Shown: piece by piece, positions 1 through 6,193 of the stretch
Layout of the letters: every line of letters starts with the position of its first letter
Position numbering within the stretch: position 1 is the stretch's first letter
Assembly (NCBI GenBank): GCA_027063755.1
Contig: JAMORD010000089.1
Location: 1 to 7,548 of the forward strand
Direction of reading: 5' to 3'
DNA: 7,548 bases
From: a bacterium
GTDB lineage: Bacteria > Coprothermobacterota > Coprothermobacteria > Coprothermobacterales > JAADFF01
Position numbers and translations under genes: made by a program
Notes under the pieces: model-generated
What the model was told of the DNA's origin: nothing
The model's input: only the letters and a program-made list of their open reading frames with translations
The model's database searches: none

Positions 1-1041
1 TCTCTTCGCCTCATAGTGAACCATAATACCCACAGCAAGATAATACAAGATGGCCGGCAATATTGCGGCAATCATGATATCTCTATAAGGCAGCTCAAGA
101 AACTCGGCCATGATAAACGCAGCTGCACCCATAACAGGTGGCATAATCTGACCACCTGTAGATGCCGCAGCCTCAACGGCACCGGCAAAGTATGGAGGAT
201 AACCTATAGATTTCATAAGAGGAATGGTAAATGAACCGGTACCCACAACATTGGCAACAGAAGAACCTGATATTGTTCCCATAAGACCTGATGCAATAAC
301 GGCAACCTTAGCAGGGCCACCTATAGACCAACCTGCAAGGGCCAGTGCCAATTCAATAAAGAGGTTGCCTACACCGGTAAACTCAAGAAATGAACCGAAC
401 AGAATGAACATGAAGACAAATGTTGCCGAAACGGCAATAGGCGTTGTGTATATACCATTACCTTCAATGTACATGTGAGAGATAATCGTCTTAAATTGAT
501 AAGACCTATGCCCCAATATACCGGGCAATCCAGGTACAAAGGTATAAATAAGAAACAAACCAATAATTAGGAAAAACCAGATACCACCTACACGGCGGGC
601 ACCTTCAAGCACAAGGGCTATAAGAATAACACCCATGATAATATCCCATAAGTTGGGATTACCAGCTCTATAAATGATGTCATGGTAAAAAAGGACAATA
701 TAAAAAGAGGAAAGAGAACCTAAAATAGCAAAAACATAGTCATACCATCCAATTTTCTTCATACCTTTCTTTGGTGCTACAAAGATATACAAGAGGAATA
801 TGGCAAATCCCAAGTGAATAGAACGCTGTATCAGACCGGCAAGTTCTCCAAAGAAAGCTGTATACAGATGAAACAATGACATACCTATAGCTATAGCATT
901 GATAACACGGTCCCAAAACACACTACCTGTACTACGAGTGGCGGCACCACCTTCATACTCTTCTAAGATCTTCTGTACATCTACAGCACCACTCTCTGCA
1001 GACTCGTCTATCTCTTCAATAATTTCTTTCACCTCTGCCAC
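1..1041 (-). CDS. TRAP transporter fused permease, TAXI type (4TM/12TM), C-terminal part outside window
   Basis: Membrane component of a TAXI-class TRAP transporter, which uses an ion gradient to import a solute delivered by a binding protein. The reading frame is open from 1041 to base 1, giving 347 residues; fused permeases of this family are usually 600-700, so roughly half is missing. A charged cytoplasmic N-terminus (MAEVKEIIEEIDE) is followed by small-subunit (DctQ-like) hydrophobic segments. The start of the large (DctM-like) domain follows, with the characteristic GTISGSSVANVVGTG and STGGQIMPPVMGAAAF stretches. The start was chosen as GTG at 1041 because AAGGGGGTG at 1048-1056 is a good SD for it; a GTG at 1050 lies inside that SD. 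The gene overlaps the end of the DUF1850 gene by 13 bases, which suggests translational coupling. The substrate cannot be read from the sequence. The family is clear; the start is likely. Confidence 0.93.
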   Translation of the reverse strand, partial: MAEVKEIIEEIDESAESGAVDVQKILEEYEGGAATRSTGSVFWDRVINAIAIGMSLFHLYTAFFGELAGLIQRSIHLGFAIFLLYIFVAPKKGMKKIGWYDYVFAILGSLSSFYIVLFYHDIIYRAGNPNLWDIIMGVILIALVLEGARRVGGIWFFLIIGLFLIYTFVPGLPGILGHRSYQFKTIISHMYIEGNGIYTTPIAVSATFVFMFILFGSFLEFTGVGNLFIELALALAGWSIGGPAKVAVIASGLMGTISGSSVANVVGTGSFTIPLMKSIGYPPYFAGAVEAAASTGGQIMPPVMGAAAFIMAEFLELPYRDIMIAAILPAILYYLAVGIMVHYEAKR

Positions 1042-1538
1042 AGCAGGCACCCCCTTTTCCACTCTATAACAACCCTGCCCGTCCTCTTCACATCGGGCAT
1101 AAGCACAAGTTTCCCATTGACATAAAATCTATACCGGTTCAGGGGAATCATAAGATATGTTAGCCTCTTATAATCCCTCTGACCGGTTACTGTTACCCTA
1201 TAGTCAGAAGCAGTGTCAGATATAGTAGCAACCTCTACAGTGCCTTCGGCAGGAAGTCCTGCCCCAAAATCCGGTAGTTCTGACCACAAGGCATGGAAAC
1301 CTTTGTCATCTACACGAATAATATCCTTCACATCAAGCCTGATAACCGAGTGCTTGTATACAACCGTCAGAGTAGCCGTCTTTTCTACTGGCACATCAAC
1401 TGTATATGTTTTCACAGAGCCATCGGGCTGATTCAGGGAAACATAAAATACAATATGCCGGCTACCTAAACATGATATGTAAAATGTGGTGGCGGCAATA
1501 ACCGCCACCACTATGAGAAAGATGATGCTTTTTCGCAT
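1029..1538 (-). CDS. DUF1850 family protein of the TAXI-TRAP operon
   Basis: A 169-residue protein with an N-terminal hydrophobic segment (about residues 4-21), so it is exported or membrane-anchored. Two stretches match what I know of DUF1850: YKHSVIRLDV near residue 61 and FGAGLP near residue 91. This family is known mainly as a small companion encoded beside TAXI-TRAP permeases; its biochemical role is not established. Here it sits between the binding protein (2-base gap) and the permease (13-base overlap), the usual order. There is no convincing SD before its ATG: the nearest purine run, AAGG, is about 18 bases away. Translation therefore probably depends on ribosomes finishing the upstream gene (TAATCATG). 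Cys23 follows the hydrophobic stretch, but YISC is a poor lipobox, so lipoprotein status is doubtful. Confidence 0.88.
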   Translation of the reverse strand: MRKSIIFLIVVAVIAATTFYISCLGSRHIVFYVSLNQPDGSVKTYTVDVPVEKTATLTVVYKHSVIRLDVKDIIRVDDKGFHALWSELPDFGAGLPAEGTVEVATISDTASDYRVTVTGQRDYKRLTYLMIPLNRYRFYVNGKLVLMPDVKRTGRVVIEWKRGCLLWQR

Positions 1539-1540
1539 GA

Positions 1541-2506
1541 TTACTTGGAAAGCTTACCTTTCTCCTTGAAGAATTTCTCTGCACCAGGGTGCCAAGGAAT
1601 AGACATACCCTTAACGGCATTGTCAAGGTTAATCATAGCACCTTTTGCATGAGCCTTGGCAATCTCATCGGTATGCTCAAAGATTGCCTTAAGCATATTG
1701 TATACAACATCTTCGGGTATATCTTTTCTCACAATAAGAATAGCCTTAACGGCTACAGTCTTTACATCTTCATCTACACCCTTATATGTACCAGCAGGAA
1801 TAATATCCTGTACATAGAAAGGATACTTCTCCTTCAGAGCACTGGCATGTTCATCATCAATAGCGATTAACTTTATAGACTTAGAGGCAGCAAGCTCATT
1901 AACTGCTGCTGTTGGATAACCAGCTGTAAGGAATGCTGCATCAAGCTGATTGTTCTTCAGCTTCTGCACAGCATCTTTAAAGGATACATGATCTGCAAGT
2001 GCAAGATCATCAAAGGAAATACCATAGGCCTCAAGAATCTGCTTGGCGTTGGCTTCTACACCAGAGCCAGCAGCACCTACAGCAACCCTCTTACCTTTAA
2101 GGTCGGCAACAGAATTGATGCCAGAATCGGCCAGTGTAACAATCTGAATGTGTTCTGGATAGAGAGCCATCATACCGGCAATATTGTCTACCTTCTTACC
2201 ATCAAATACCTCTACGCCATTGTAGGCATAGTAGGCAATGTCGTTCTGAACAAATGCCATGTCGGCCTGACCATCTTTCAGTAGGTTAATGTTTGCAACA
2301 GAAGCACCTGTAGAACGAGCCTCTACCTTGACATTGTCAACATTGTCGGATATAACCTGTGCAATAGCTGTTCCAAGCGGATAATAAGTACCTGTTGTAC
2401 CACCGGTGGCCATGGAGAAGTTGTAGGTCTGTGTCTGACCACCACATGCAACAAATACCATACCTACCGCCAAAATGAGAGCTACCACTGTCATCAGTTT
2501 TTTCAT
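1541..2506 (-). CDS. TAXI family TRAP transporter solute-binding lipoprotein
   Basis: Extracytoplasmic solute receptor that captures the substrate and delivers it to the fused permease encoded downstream. The 321 residues begin with a basic-hydrophobic signal (MKKLMTVVALILAVG) ending in FVAC, so Cys21 is the likely lipidated residue; Phe at -3 is not ideal for a lipobox. The mature protein opens with the TAXI hallmark ATGGTTGTYYPLG (about 33-45), then EARSTGASVANINLL (62-76) and DMAFVQND (81-88), which are typical ligand-pocket regions. Length is normal for the family. The start is firm: ATG at 2506 has a nearly full-length SD, TAGGAGGTGATC, at 2511-2522. It is the first gene of the operon, followed by DUF1850 and the permease. 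TAXI receptors often bind glutamate or other carboxylates, but the substrate here is unknown. Confidence 0.95.
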   Translation of the reverse strand: MKKLMTVVALILAVGMVFVACGGQTQTYNFSMATGGTTGTYYPLGTAIAQVISDNVDNVKVEARSTGASVANINLLKDGQADMAFVQNDIAYYAYNGVEVFDGKKVDNIAGMMALYPEHIQIVTLADSGINSVADLKGKRVAVGAAGSGVEANAKQILEAYGISFDDLALADHVSFKDAVQKLKNNQLDAAFLTAGYPTAAVNELAASKSIKLIAIDDEHASALKEKYPFYVQDIIPAGTYKGVDEDVKTVAVKAILIVRKDIPEDVVYNMLKAIFEHTDEIAKAHAKGAMINLDNAVKGMSIPWHPGAEKFFKEKGKLSK

Positions 2507-2527
2507 AAACGATCACCTCCTACAGAA

Positions 2528-2555
2528 ATTTTAACATATAACATGCATGCTTATA
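2528..2555 (-). promoter_or_regulatory. candidate promoter elements of the TAXI-TRAP operon
   Basis: The 184-base gap before the binding-protein gene must carry its promoter, because a terminator closes trxB. Two -10-like sites read on the minus strand. TATAAG at 2550-2555 would give a leader of about 35-40 bases. TGTTAAAAT at 2528-2536, an extended -10, would start transcription very near the SD. Neither has a clear -35 element, so the choice is open. Confidence 0.3.
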
Positions 2556-2639
2556 TACATATCTCACATAAATATACATTAAAGGTGTAACAAAGGCAGC
2601 TTTTAGACTATCTAATGTATTGTAATATTAATCCAACGC

Positions 2640-2666
2640 AAAAAGGGGATGGTCGCGGCCATCCCC
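2640..2666 (-). terminator. rho-independent terminator after trxB
   Basis: Read on the minus strand, an 8-bp GC-rich stem (GGGGATGG pairing with CCATCCCC, loop CCGCGA) is followed at once by five T. It begins about 24 bases past the trxB stop. It separates trxB from the TAXI-TRAP operon on the same strand. The short T run means some readthrough is possible. Confidence 0.85.
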
Positions 2667-2690
2667 CTACGCATATATACTCAACAAAAA

Positions 2691-3617
2691 TTACTTCTTG
2701 ATATTACCTACTATTTCGTGAGCAGTCTCTGCGGCAATAGCGCCATCGGCAGCAGCGGTAATAATCTGCCTAAGAGGAGTATTTCTCACATCACCAACGG
2801 CCAATATAAGAGGATTAGATGTTCTCATGCGTTCATCTGTAATAATAGCCCCACTATGGTCAACATCAACTATACCCTTGAGGATATCGCTTCTCGGCAC
2901 AAGCCCTATGGCAATAAACACGGCATCTACAGGCAGTTCTTCTACCTTGCCATCTACCACATTTTTGATCTTCAGGGCATTGACCTTTTGGTCTCCCTTA
3001 ATCTCCTCAACAACCGTATCTAAGATAAACTCTACATTGCCATGAGATTTTAACTTGTCAACAAGAGCCTTCTCTGCCCTAAATCCCTGCCTACGATGAA
3101 TGAGATACAGCTTATCGGCAAGCCCTGCAAGAACAAGGGCCTCGGCAAACGCGGAGTTTCCACCACCTACAACGGCAATGGTCTTACCTCTAAAGAATGG
3201 GCCATCGCATGTGGCACAATAAGATACACCACGGCCGGTAAACTCTTTTTCACCAGGAACACCAAGATGTCTGTGCTCGGCACCAGTTGCCCATATCAGC
3301 ACATGGGCTGTGTAAGAATAACCGGCTTGCACCTCTACATACCCTTCATCGGTATGAGGTACAACACCAGACACCTCATCCCACAATATCTCTACACCGG
3401 CCTTTTCAACCTGGGATTTCATACGCTCTGCCAGTTCTGGTCCTTTAATAGTCTCAAAACCGGGATAGTTCTCTATCTCATCAAGCTCAAGTAATGCCCC
3501 GCCGGGCATCCCTTTATCTACTATGGCAGTCTTTAGTCCATATCTTGCAGCATACAAACCTGCTGTAAGTCCACCAGGTCCCGCTCCAACTATAAGCACA
3601 TCGTAATCTACAGCCAT
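2691..3617 (-). CDS. trxB: thioredoxin reductase (NADPH, FAD flavoprotein)
   Basis: Cytoplasmic flavoenzyme that passes electrons from NADPH through FAD and a redox-active cysteine pair to thioredoxin or a similar dithiol protein. All landmarks of the low-molecular-weight family are present in 308 residues: the FAD-binding GAGPGG (11-16), the active-site CATC (Cys134, Cys137), the nucleotide-binding GGGNSA (151-156), the NADPH-selecting HRR with a later Arg (174-176, 180), and the FAD-contacting GDVR (275-278) followed by RQIITAAADGAIAA. Length is normal. ATG at 3617 is preferred over an in-frame GTG at 3626 because GGGAGGTG at 3624-3631 is the SD and contains that GTG. It has its own promoter inside the end of the preceding gene and a terminator behind it. 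No thioredoxin gene is adjacent, so the partner is encoded elsewhere. Confidence 0.95.
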   Translation of the reverse strand: MAVDYDVLIVGAGPGGLTAGLYAARYGLKTAIVDKGMPGGALLELDEIENYPGFETIKGPELAERMKSQVEKAGVEILWDEVSGVVPHTDEGYVEVQAGYSYTAHVLIWATGAEHRHLGVPGEKEFTGRGVSYCATCDGPFFRGKTIAVVGGGNSAFAEALVLAGLADKLYLIHRRQGFRAEKALVDKLKSHGNVEFILDTVVEEIKGDQKVNALKIKNVVDGKVEELPVDAVFIAIGLVPRSDILKGIVDVDHSGAIITDERMRTSNPLILAVGDVRNTPLRQIITAAADGAIAAETAHEIVGNIKK

Positions 3618-3654
3618 AATGTTCACCTCCCTTAACTTTTATATGTGCCATGAA

Positions 3655-3684
3655 ATTATATCATACCTTACTTAGACTGCTCAA
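3655..3684 (-). promoter_or_regulatory. trxB: extended -10 promoter for trxB
   Basis: On the minus strand, TGATATAAT (3655-3663) is a perfect TGn extended -10 plus a consensus TATAAT. An 18-base spacer leads to TTGAGC at 3679-3684, which matches 4 of 6 bases of the -35 consensus. Transcription would start near 3648, giving a leader of about 30 bases that contains the SD. The -35 and much of the spacer lie within the last codons of the 155-residue gene, and no terminator separates the two genes. Confidence 0.7.
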
Positions 3685-4135
3685 TATGAATAGTAGCGGT
3701 GTTTTCGCCCACATCTAAAATTGCCCTGATGGTGTTTGTTTCACAAACATAGTAAGTAATATTCAAGTGGTACATACCATCTACAAGCCACAGCTTACGA
3801 CTACCAAGATACAACTTTCCGTCTCTTGGCACTTGAATAAGAATATAGTTCCAATAAGCCTGCTTCATAGGCTTATCTTCATGATATCTCAAACCTACCT
3901 TTGAAAGGTCTTTTTTATCTACAGCAAGATACACAAACTTACTATATAACTTTGGCACCTGAAGACTTTTTGTCTGGGCATAAAAGTCAAGATAAACCCA
4001 GTGTCCAACTTTTTTTACCTGTATATCAGGATACACAGGATGTGAGCAGACAGTAGATGCCACAGCAGATGGAACGAAGCCGGTTATCACCAACATCACC
4101 ATCAACAATACAATCCCTGTTATGATTTTTTTCAT
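3668..4135 (-). CDS. exported protein of unknown function, 155 aa
   Basis: I do not recognise this protein. Its first 26 residues are a clear signal peptide: a KK start, a long hydrophobic core and an AVA site, with cleavage likely after Ala26. The mature part of about 129 residues is rich in Tyr, Val and Leu in alternating patterns (HWVYLDFYAQ, KLYLGSRKLWLV, MYHLNITYYV), suggesting a small beta-sheet domain. It contains only two cysteines, Cys30 and Cys131, which could form a disulfide after export. ATG at 4135 is one base past the stop of the 98-residue gene. Its SD, GGAGGAGGG, is made by the last codons of that gene, so the two are probably co-translated. It is the third gene of a cluster with the 98- and 347-residue proteins. 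No terminator follows it before the trxB promoter. Confidence 0.82.
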   Translation of the reverse strand: MKKIITGIVLLMVMLVITGFVPSAVASTVCSHPVYPDIQVKKVGHWVYLDFYAQTKSLQVPKLYSKFVYLAVDKKDLSKVGLRYHEDKPMKQAYWNYILIQVPRDGKLYLGSRKLWLVDGMYHLNITYYVCETNTIRAILDVGENTATIHIEQSK

Positions 4136-4136
4136 G

Positions 4137-4433
4137 TTATCCCTCCTCCTCTAAATGTATTTCATAAAAATCATATCCACCAGAACGCTTGATAGCAAGA
4201 TACTCTCCTCCACGGGCATCGGTAATGACATAAGCCCTATGCTCGGGAAACAAACCTTCAATACGAGAAAGCAAGAATAAAGACTCTTCTGGTATAGCCG
4301 TCTGCAACTTTTTTACAAAACCTGAACACTCAAGAGACTGCATAAGAATAGGAAGCACATATGTCACATCGTCATCGGACATACGATTAACAACATCAAG
4401 AAACAGTCTTAGCCCACGGGTTGTCCACTTCAT
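4137..4433 (-). CDS. small soluble protein of unknown function, 98 aa
   Basis: I do not recognise this protein. It has no signal peptide or membrane segment, so it should be cytoplasmic. The N-terminal two thirds looks helical and includes an acidic turn, MSDDD (18-22). The C-terminal third has strand-like segments (HRAYVIT, GEYLAIKR, YDFYEIHL) and ends in EEEG. ATG at 4433 is preferred to the in-frame GTG at 4442, because AGGGGGTG at 4441-4448 is the probable SD and overlaps that GTG. The gene begins 18 bases after the 347-residue membrane protein ends and stops one base before the exported 155-residue protein, so all three are likely one transcript. Its closing codons GAG GAG GAG GGA double as the next gene's SD. 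A regulator or adaptor of the neighbouring membrane protein is possible but unproven. Confidence 0.8.
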   Translation of the reverse strand: MKWTTRGLRLFLDVVNRMSDDDVTYVLPILMQSLECSGFVKKLQTAIPEESLFLLSRIEGLFPEHRAYVITDARGGEYLAIKRSGGYDFYEIHLEEEG

Positions 4434-4451
4434 CTTATCCACCCCCTATTT

Positions 4452-5495
4452 TTATTGTAGACCAAACATAATAGAAACAGTATGCTTAAGGGCATCGTAT
4501 ATGTCAGATGAATGAAAAAGGGTAAATACCACAGCCAATAACATAAGAGACATCTGCAGTCTCATGTATGTATCAGACTTTTCCAAACACTCACACCACC
4601 GATAATATAAAAACTCACCAAGCCAGAATATCAGATAACCGACCGCCATATAAAGATACAAAGTGTTATAAAATCCCAGCGTGATAGTAGATATTAACGA
4701 TAATGATGTTATTATCCACCATTGTTTGGGAGCACGAAAAATAACTCTTGACAGACGTAGTACAAACAGATGAAGCCCATTAATGGCAATAGGGGGAATA
4801 GACTCAACCAGCAGCCCCTGAATAAAGAACACGAAGGCGTAGGTATCAAGCAGTTTATATGCCACATACATCACAGGCAAATACAGGATAAAACGCAAGT
4901 CAATAACATAAGGATACGGCAAATGATAGATATTCTTCTTTTTGTGCCTTTGCTTGGGTATAGACACAACTGGTAACTTCTCAACCTCGGTAAGAGATTG
5001 AAACTCTGTATTATCTACAGCATATTCAAACATAGCCATAAACTCCTCTTTGTTTCTGGCATGAACAGTAGCCGTATATACGGAAATAAACATATTCATA
5101 TACTCGTGTAATTCATTGGGCAAAGAATAGTCCACCATTTCAGACAAGACATTAATTGCACTGTATACATCTTCAAATACCTGTCTATATGGTGTATATT
5201 TTGATGCACTGGAAACAAACTCATCCCAATTGAGAATGTCTCTATCAAGCATCTTATACAAACGGGCAATCTGATACACAAAGCCATATAGGGCAGTTTT
5301 AAGGTAAACAGTGGTAAATGATAGCAGTCTACGAGTAGTGAATATATATTGGGTATCTTGTTCTGCCATACCAAGATCAATAGCCCATAGTAGCAAAGAG
5401 CGAATCTCCTGTAAATCCTCTATGGTAATTTTCTCTATCCTTTTCTTACGCCACTTATCAACAATAGCCGAGTACCGCTCTATCTCACTGGCCAT
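4452..5495 (-). CDS. membrane protein of unknown function with soluble N-terminal half, 347 aa
   Basis: I do not recognise this protein. Residues 1 to about 190 are hydrophilic, mostly helical and rich in aromatic residues. A strongly basic patch, KQRHKKK (181-187), precedes a hydrophobic C-terminal half with four or five likely membrane helices, at about 200-217, 219-248 (perhaps two short segments), 260-282, 285-306 and 322-338. The basic patch would place the N-terminal half in the cytoplasm by the positive-inside rule. ATG at 5495 is preferred to the in-frame GTG at 5504, which lies in the SD TAGGTGG. It leads the cluster with the 98- and 155-residue genes. The layout (cytoplasmic plus membrane protein, small soluble protein, exported protein) could serve an envelope process or sensing, but no catalytic motif is visible. 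Its SD sits in the loop of an AU-rich hairpin. Confidence 0.85.
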   Translation of the reverse strand: MASEIERYSAIVDKWRKKRIEKITIEDLQEIRSLLLWAIDLGMAEQDTQYIFTTRRLLSFTTVYLKTALYGFVYQIARLYKMLDRDILNWDEFVSSASKYTPYRQVFEDVYSAINVLSEMVDYSLPNELHEYMNMFISVYTATVHARNKEEFMAMFEYAVDNTEFQSLTEVEKLPVVSIPKQRHKKKNIYHLPYPYVIDLRFILYLPVMYVAYKLLDTYAFVFFIQGLLVESIPPIAINGLHLFVLRLSRVIFRAPKQWWIITSLSLISTITLGFYNTLYLYMAVGYLIFWLGEFLYYRWCECLEKSDTYMRLQMSLMLLAVVFTLFHSSDIYDALKHTVSIMFGLQ

Positions 5496-5515
5496 ATATA
5501 CCACCTACTATATAT
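5493..5515 (-). promoter_or_regulatory. AU-only hairpin presenting the ribosome-binding site of the 347-aa gene
   Basis: On the minus-strand mRNA, a perfect 7-bp all-A/U stem (AUAUAUA at 5509-5515 with UAUAUAU at 5494-5500) encloses the 8-base loop GUAGGUGG, which holds the SD. The first two bases of the AUG lie in the stem. Such a weak stem could tune initiation with temperature, or may simply reflect AT-rich composition. Confidence 0.35.
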
Positions 5516-5530
5516 CTACCAGTTTCCTAT

Positions 5531-5565
5531 TACAATATTACTATGGGGCACATGGAGATTATCAA
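5531..5565. promoter_or_regulatory. overlapping candidate divergent promoters
   Basis: Only 47 bases separate the divergent 347-residue and esterase-like genes, so their promoters must overlap each other or the coding ends. On plus, TACAAT at 5531-5536 is a good -10 whose start point would be the ATG at 5543 itself; no -35 is evident. On minus, TTGATA at 5560-5565 and TAATAT at 5535-5540, 19 bases apart, would give a leader of about 35 bases. Both are weak assignments. Confidence 0.3.
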
Positions 5566-6193
5566 AAACCTACCATTTGCAAACGGGCAAACAAGAAATA
5601 TATATGTATACACACCAGATACCTATGGGCCTTCACTACTTGTTGTTGTATACGATGGACAATTTGTATTTGACCTATATCCTACAAAGCACCCAATTGG
5701 CATTAATCTGTATGCAGACATTGCAATAAGAGAAGGCACTATCCCCCCCATTACCATAGTAGGCATTGAATCAACCGCAGATAGGCTCAACGAGCTTAAC
5801 CCATGGGACTATACAGCATGCCAAACATTTTTAGAAAGCACGGTCTTACCACTTATAAAAAAACAATACAAAGTTAAAAGGCCATACATAAACATAGGCT
5901 TCTCCGCTGGTGGACAAACGGCCATCTACATGAGTAGATACATAGGGCTATTTGACATGGCCGGGGCCATACTACCTCTATGGATACCCGGCAAGCACAA
6001 TACTATTGCCCCTTATTCACATTTCACATATTTGGCTGTTCGCTCACAAACCGAGGCAGATATCATATTAAACTCATTAAAGACCAATGTGCTATATGAG
6101 ATATACCCAAATGCATACCACACTGTAGATTTCTTCAGAAAATTACTACCCCATGCCATAGAGGTGCTAATCCACCATGCATCAGAAACATAA
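5543..6193 (+). CDS. putative esterase (PF00756-like alpha/beta hydrolase), 216 aa
   Basis: Probably a serine hydrolase of the enterochelin esterase/esterase D type; its substrate is not evident. The N-terminus matches the family pattern IYVYTPDTY...LLVVVYDGQFVF (20-44), followed by IPPITIVGIES (67-77). The nucleophile elbow is GFSAGG, with Ser121. The C-terminal YHTVDFFRKLLP supplies the likely catalytic His193. The usual acidic residue, normally in a G..D turn, is not in its expected form; Glu171 or Asp173 (TEAD) is the nearest candidate. At 216 residues it is shorter than most family members (about 250-300), with the region after the nucleophile condensed. There is no signal peptide, so it is cytoplasmic. 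No SD precedes ATG 5543, while a -10-like TACAAT sits just upstream, so the message may be leaderless. ATG 5552 is an alternative start with no better SD. It overlaps the kinase gene by 17 bases. Confidence 0.8.
   Translation: MGHMEIIKNLPFANGQTRNIYVYTPDTYGPSLLVVVYDGQFVFDLYPTKHPIGINLYADIAIREGTIPPITIVGIESTADRLNELNPWDYTACQTFLESTVLPLIKKQYKVKRPYINIGFSAGGQTAIYMSRYIGLFDMAGAILPLWIPGKHNTIAPYSHFTYLAVRSQTEADIILNSLKTNVLYEIYPNAYHTVDFFRKLLPHAIEVLIHHASET

Noticed and set aside
16-478. Two plus-strand open frames of 72 and 84 codons
   Set aside because: They lie antisense to the permease, whose frame matches conserved DctM motifs throughout; neither has an SD or recognisable protein content.
1516-1538. DUF1850 protein as a lipoprotein
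   Set aside because: Cys23 follows the hydrophobic segment, but the residues before it (YIS) do not fit a normal lipobox.
1589-2284. Plus-strand open frames of 93 and 98 codons
   Set aside because: They are antisense to the TAXI binding protein, which has a signal peptide, a strong SD and family motifs.
2542-2550. CATGCATGC self-complementary stretch
   Set aside because: It is too short, with no second copy in the intergenic region, to call a binding site.
2603-2615. Palindrome TTAGA-CTA-TCTAA upstream of the TAXI operon
   Set aside because: Five-base arms in AT-rich DNA are expected by chance, and it is not placed clearly against either candidate promoter, so an operator call is unsupported.
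2649-3494. Plus-strand open frames of 72-132 codons across trxB
   Set aside because: They are antisense to a full-length thioredoxin reductase with every motif present, and their sequences are low in plausibility, so they are shadows.
5096-5380. Minus-strand 94-codon frame in another phase of the 347-residue gene
   Set aside because: It has no SD and overlaps a longer frame with coherent membrane topology.
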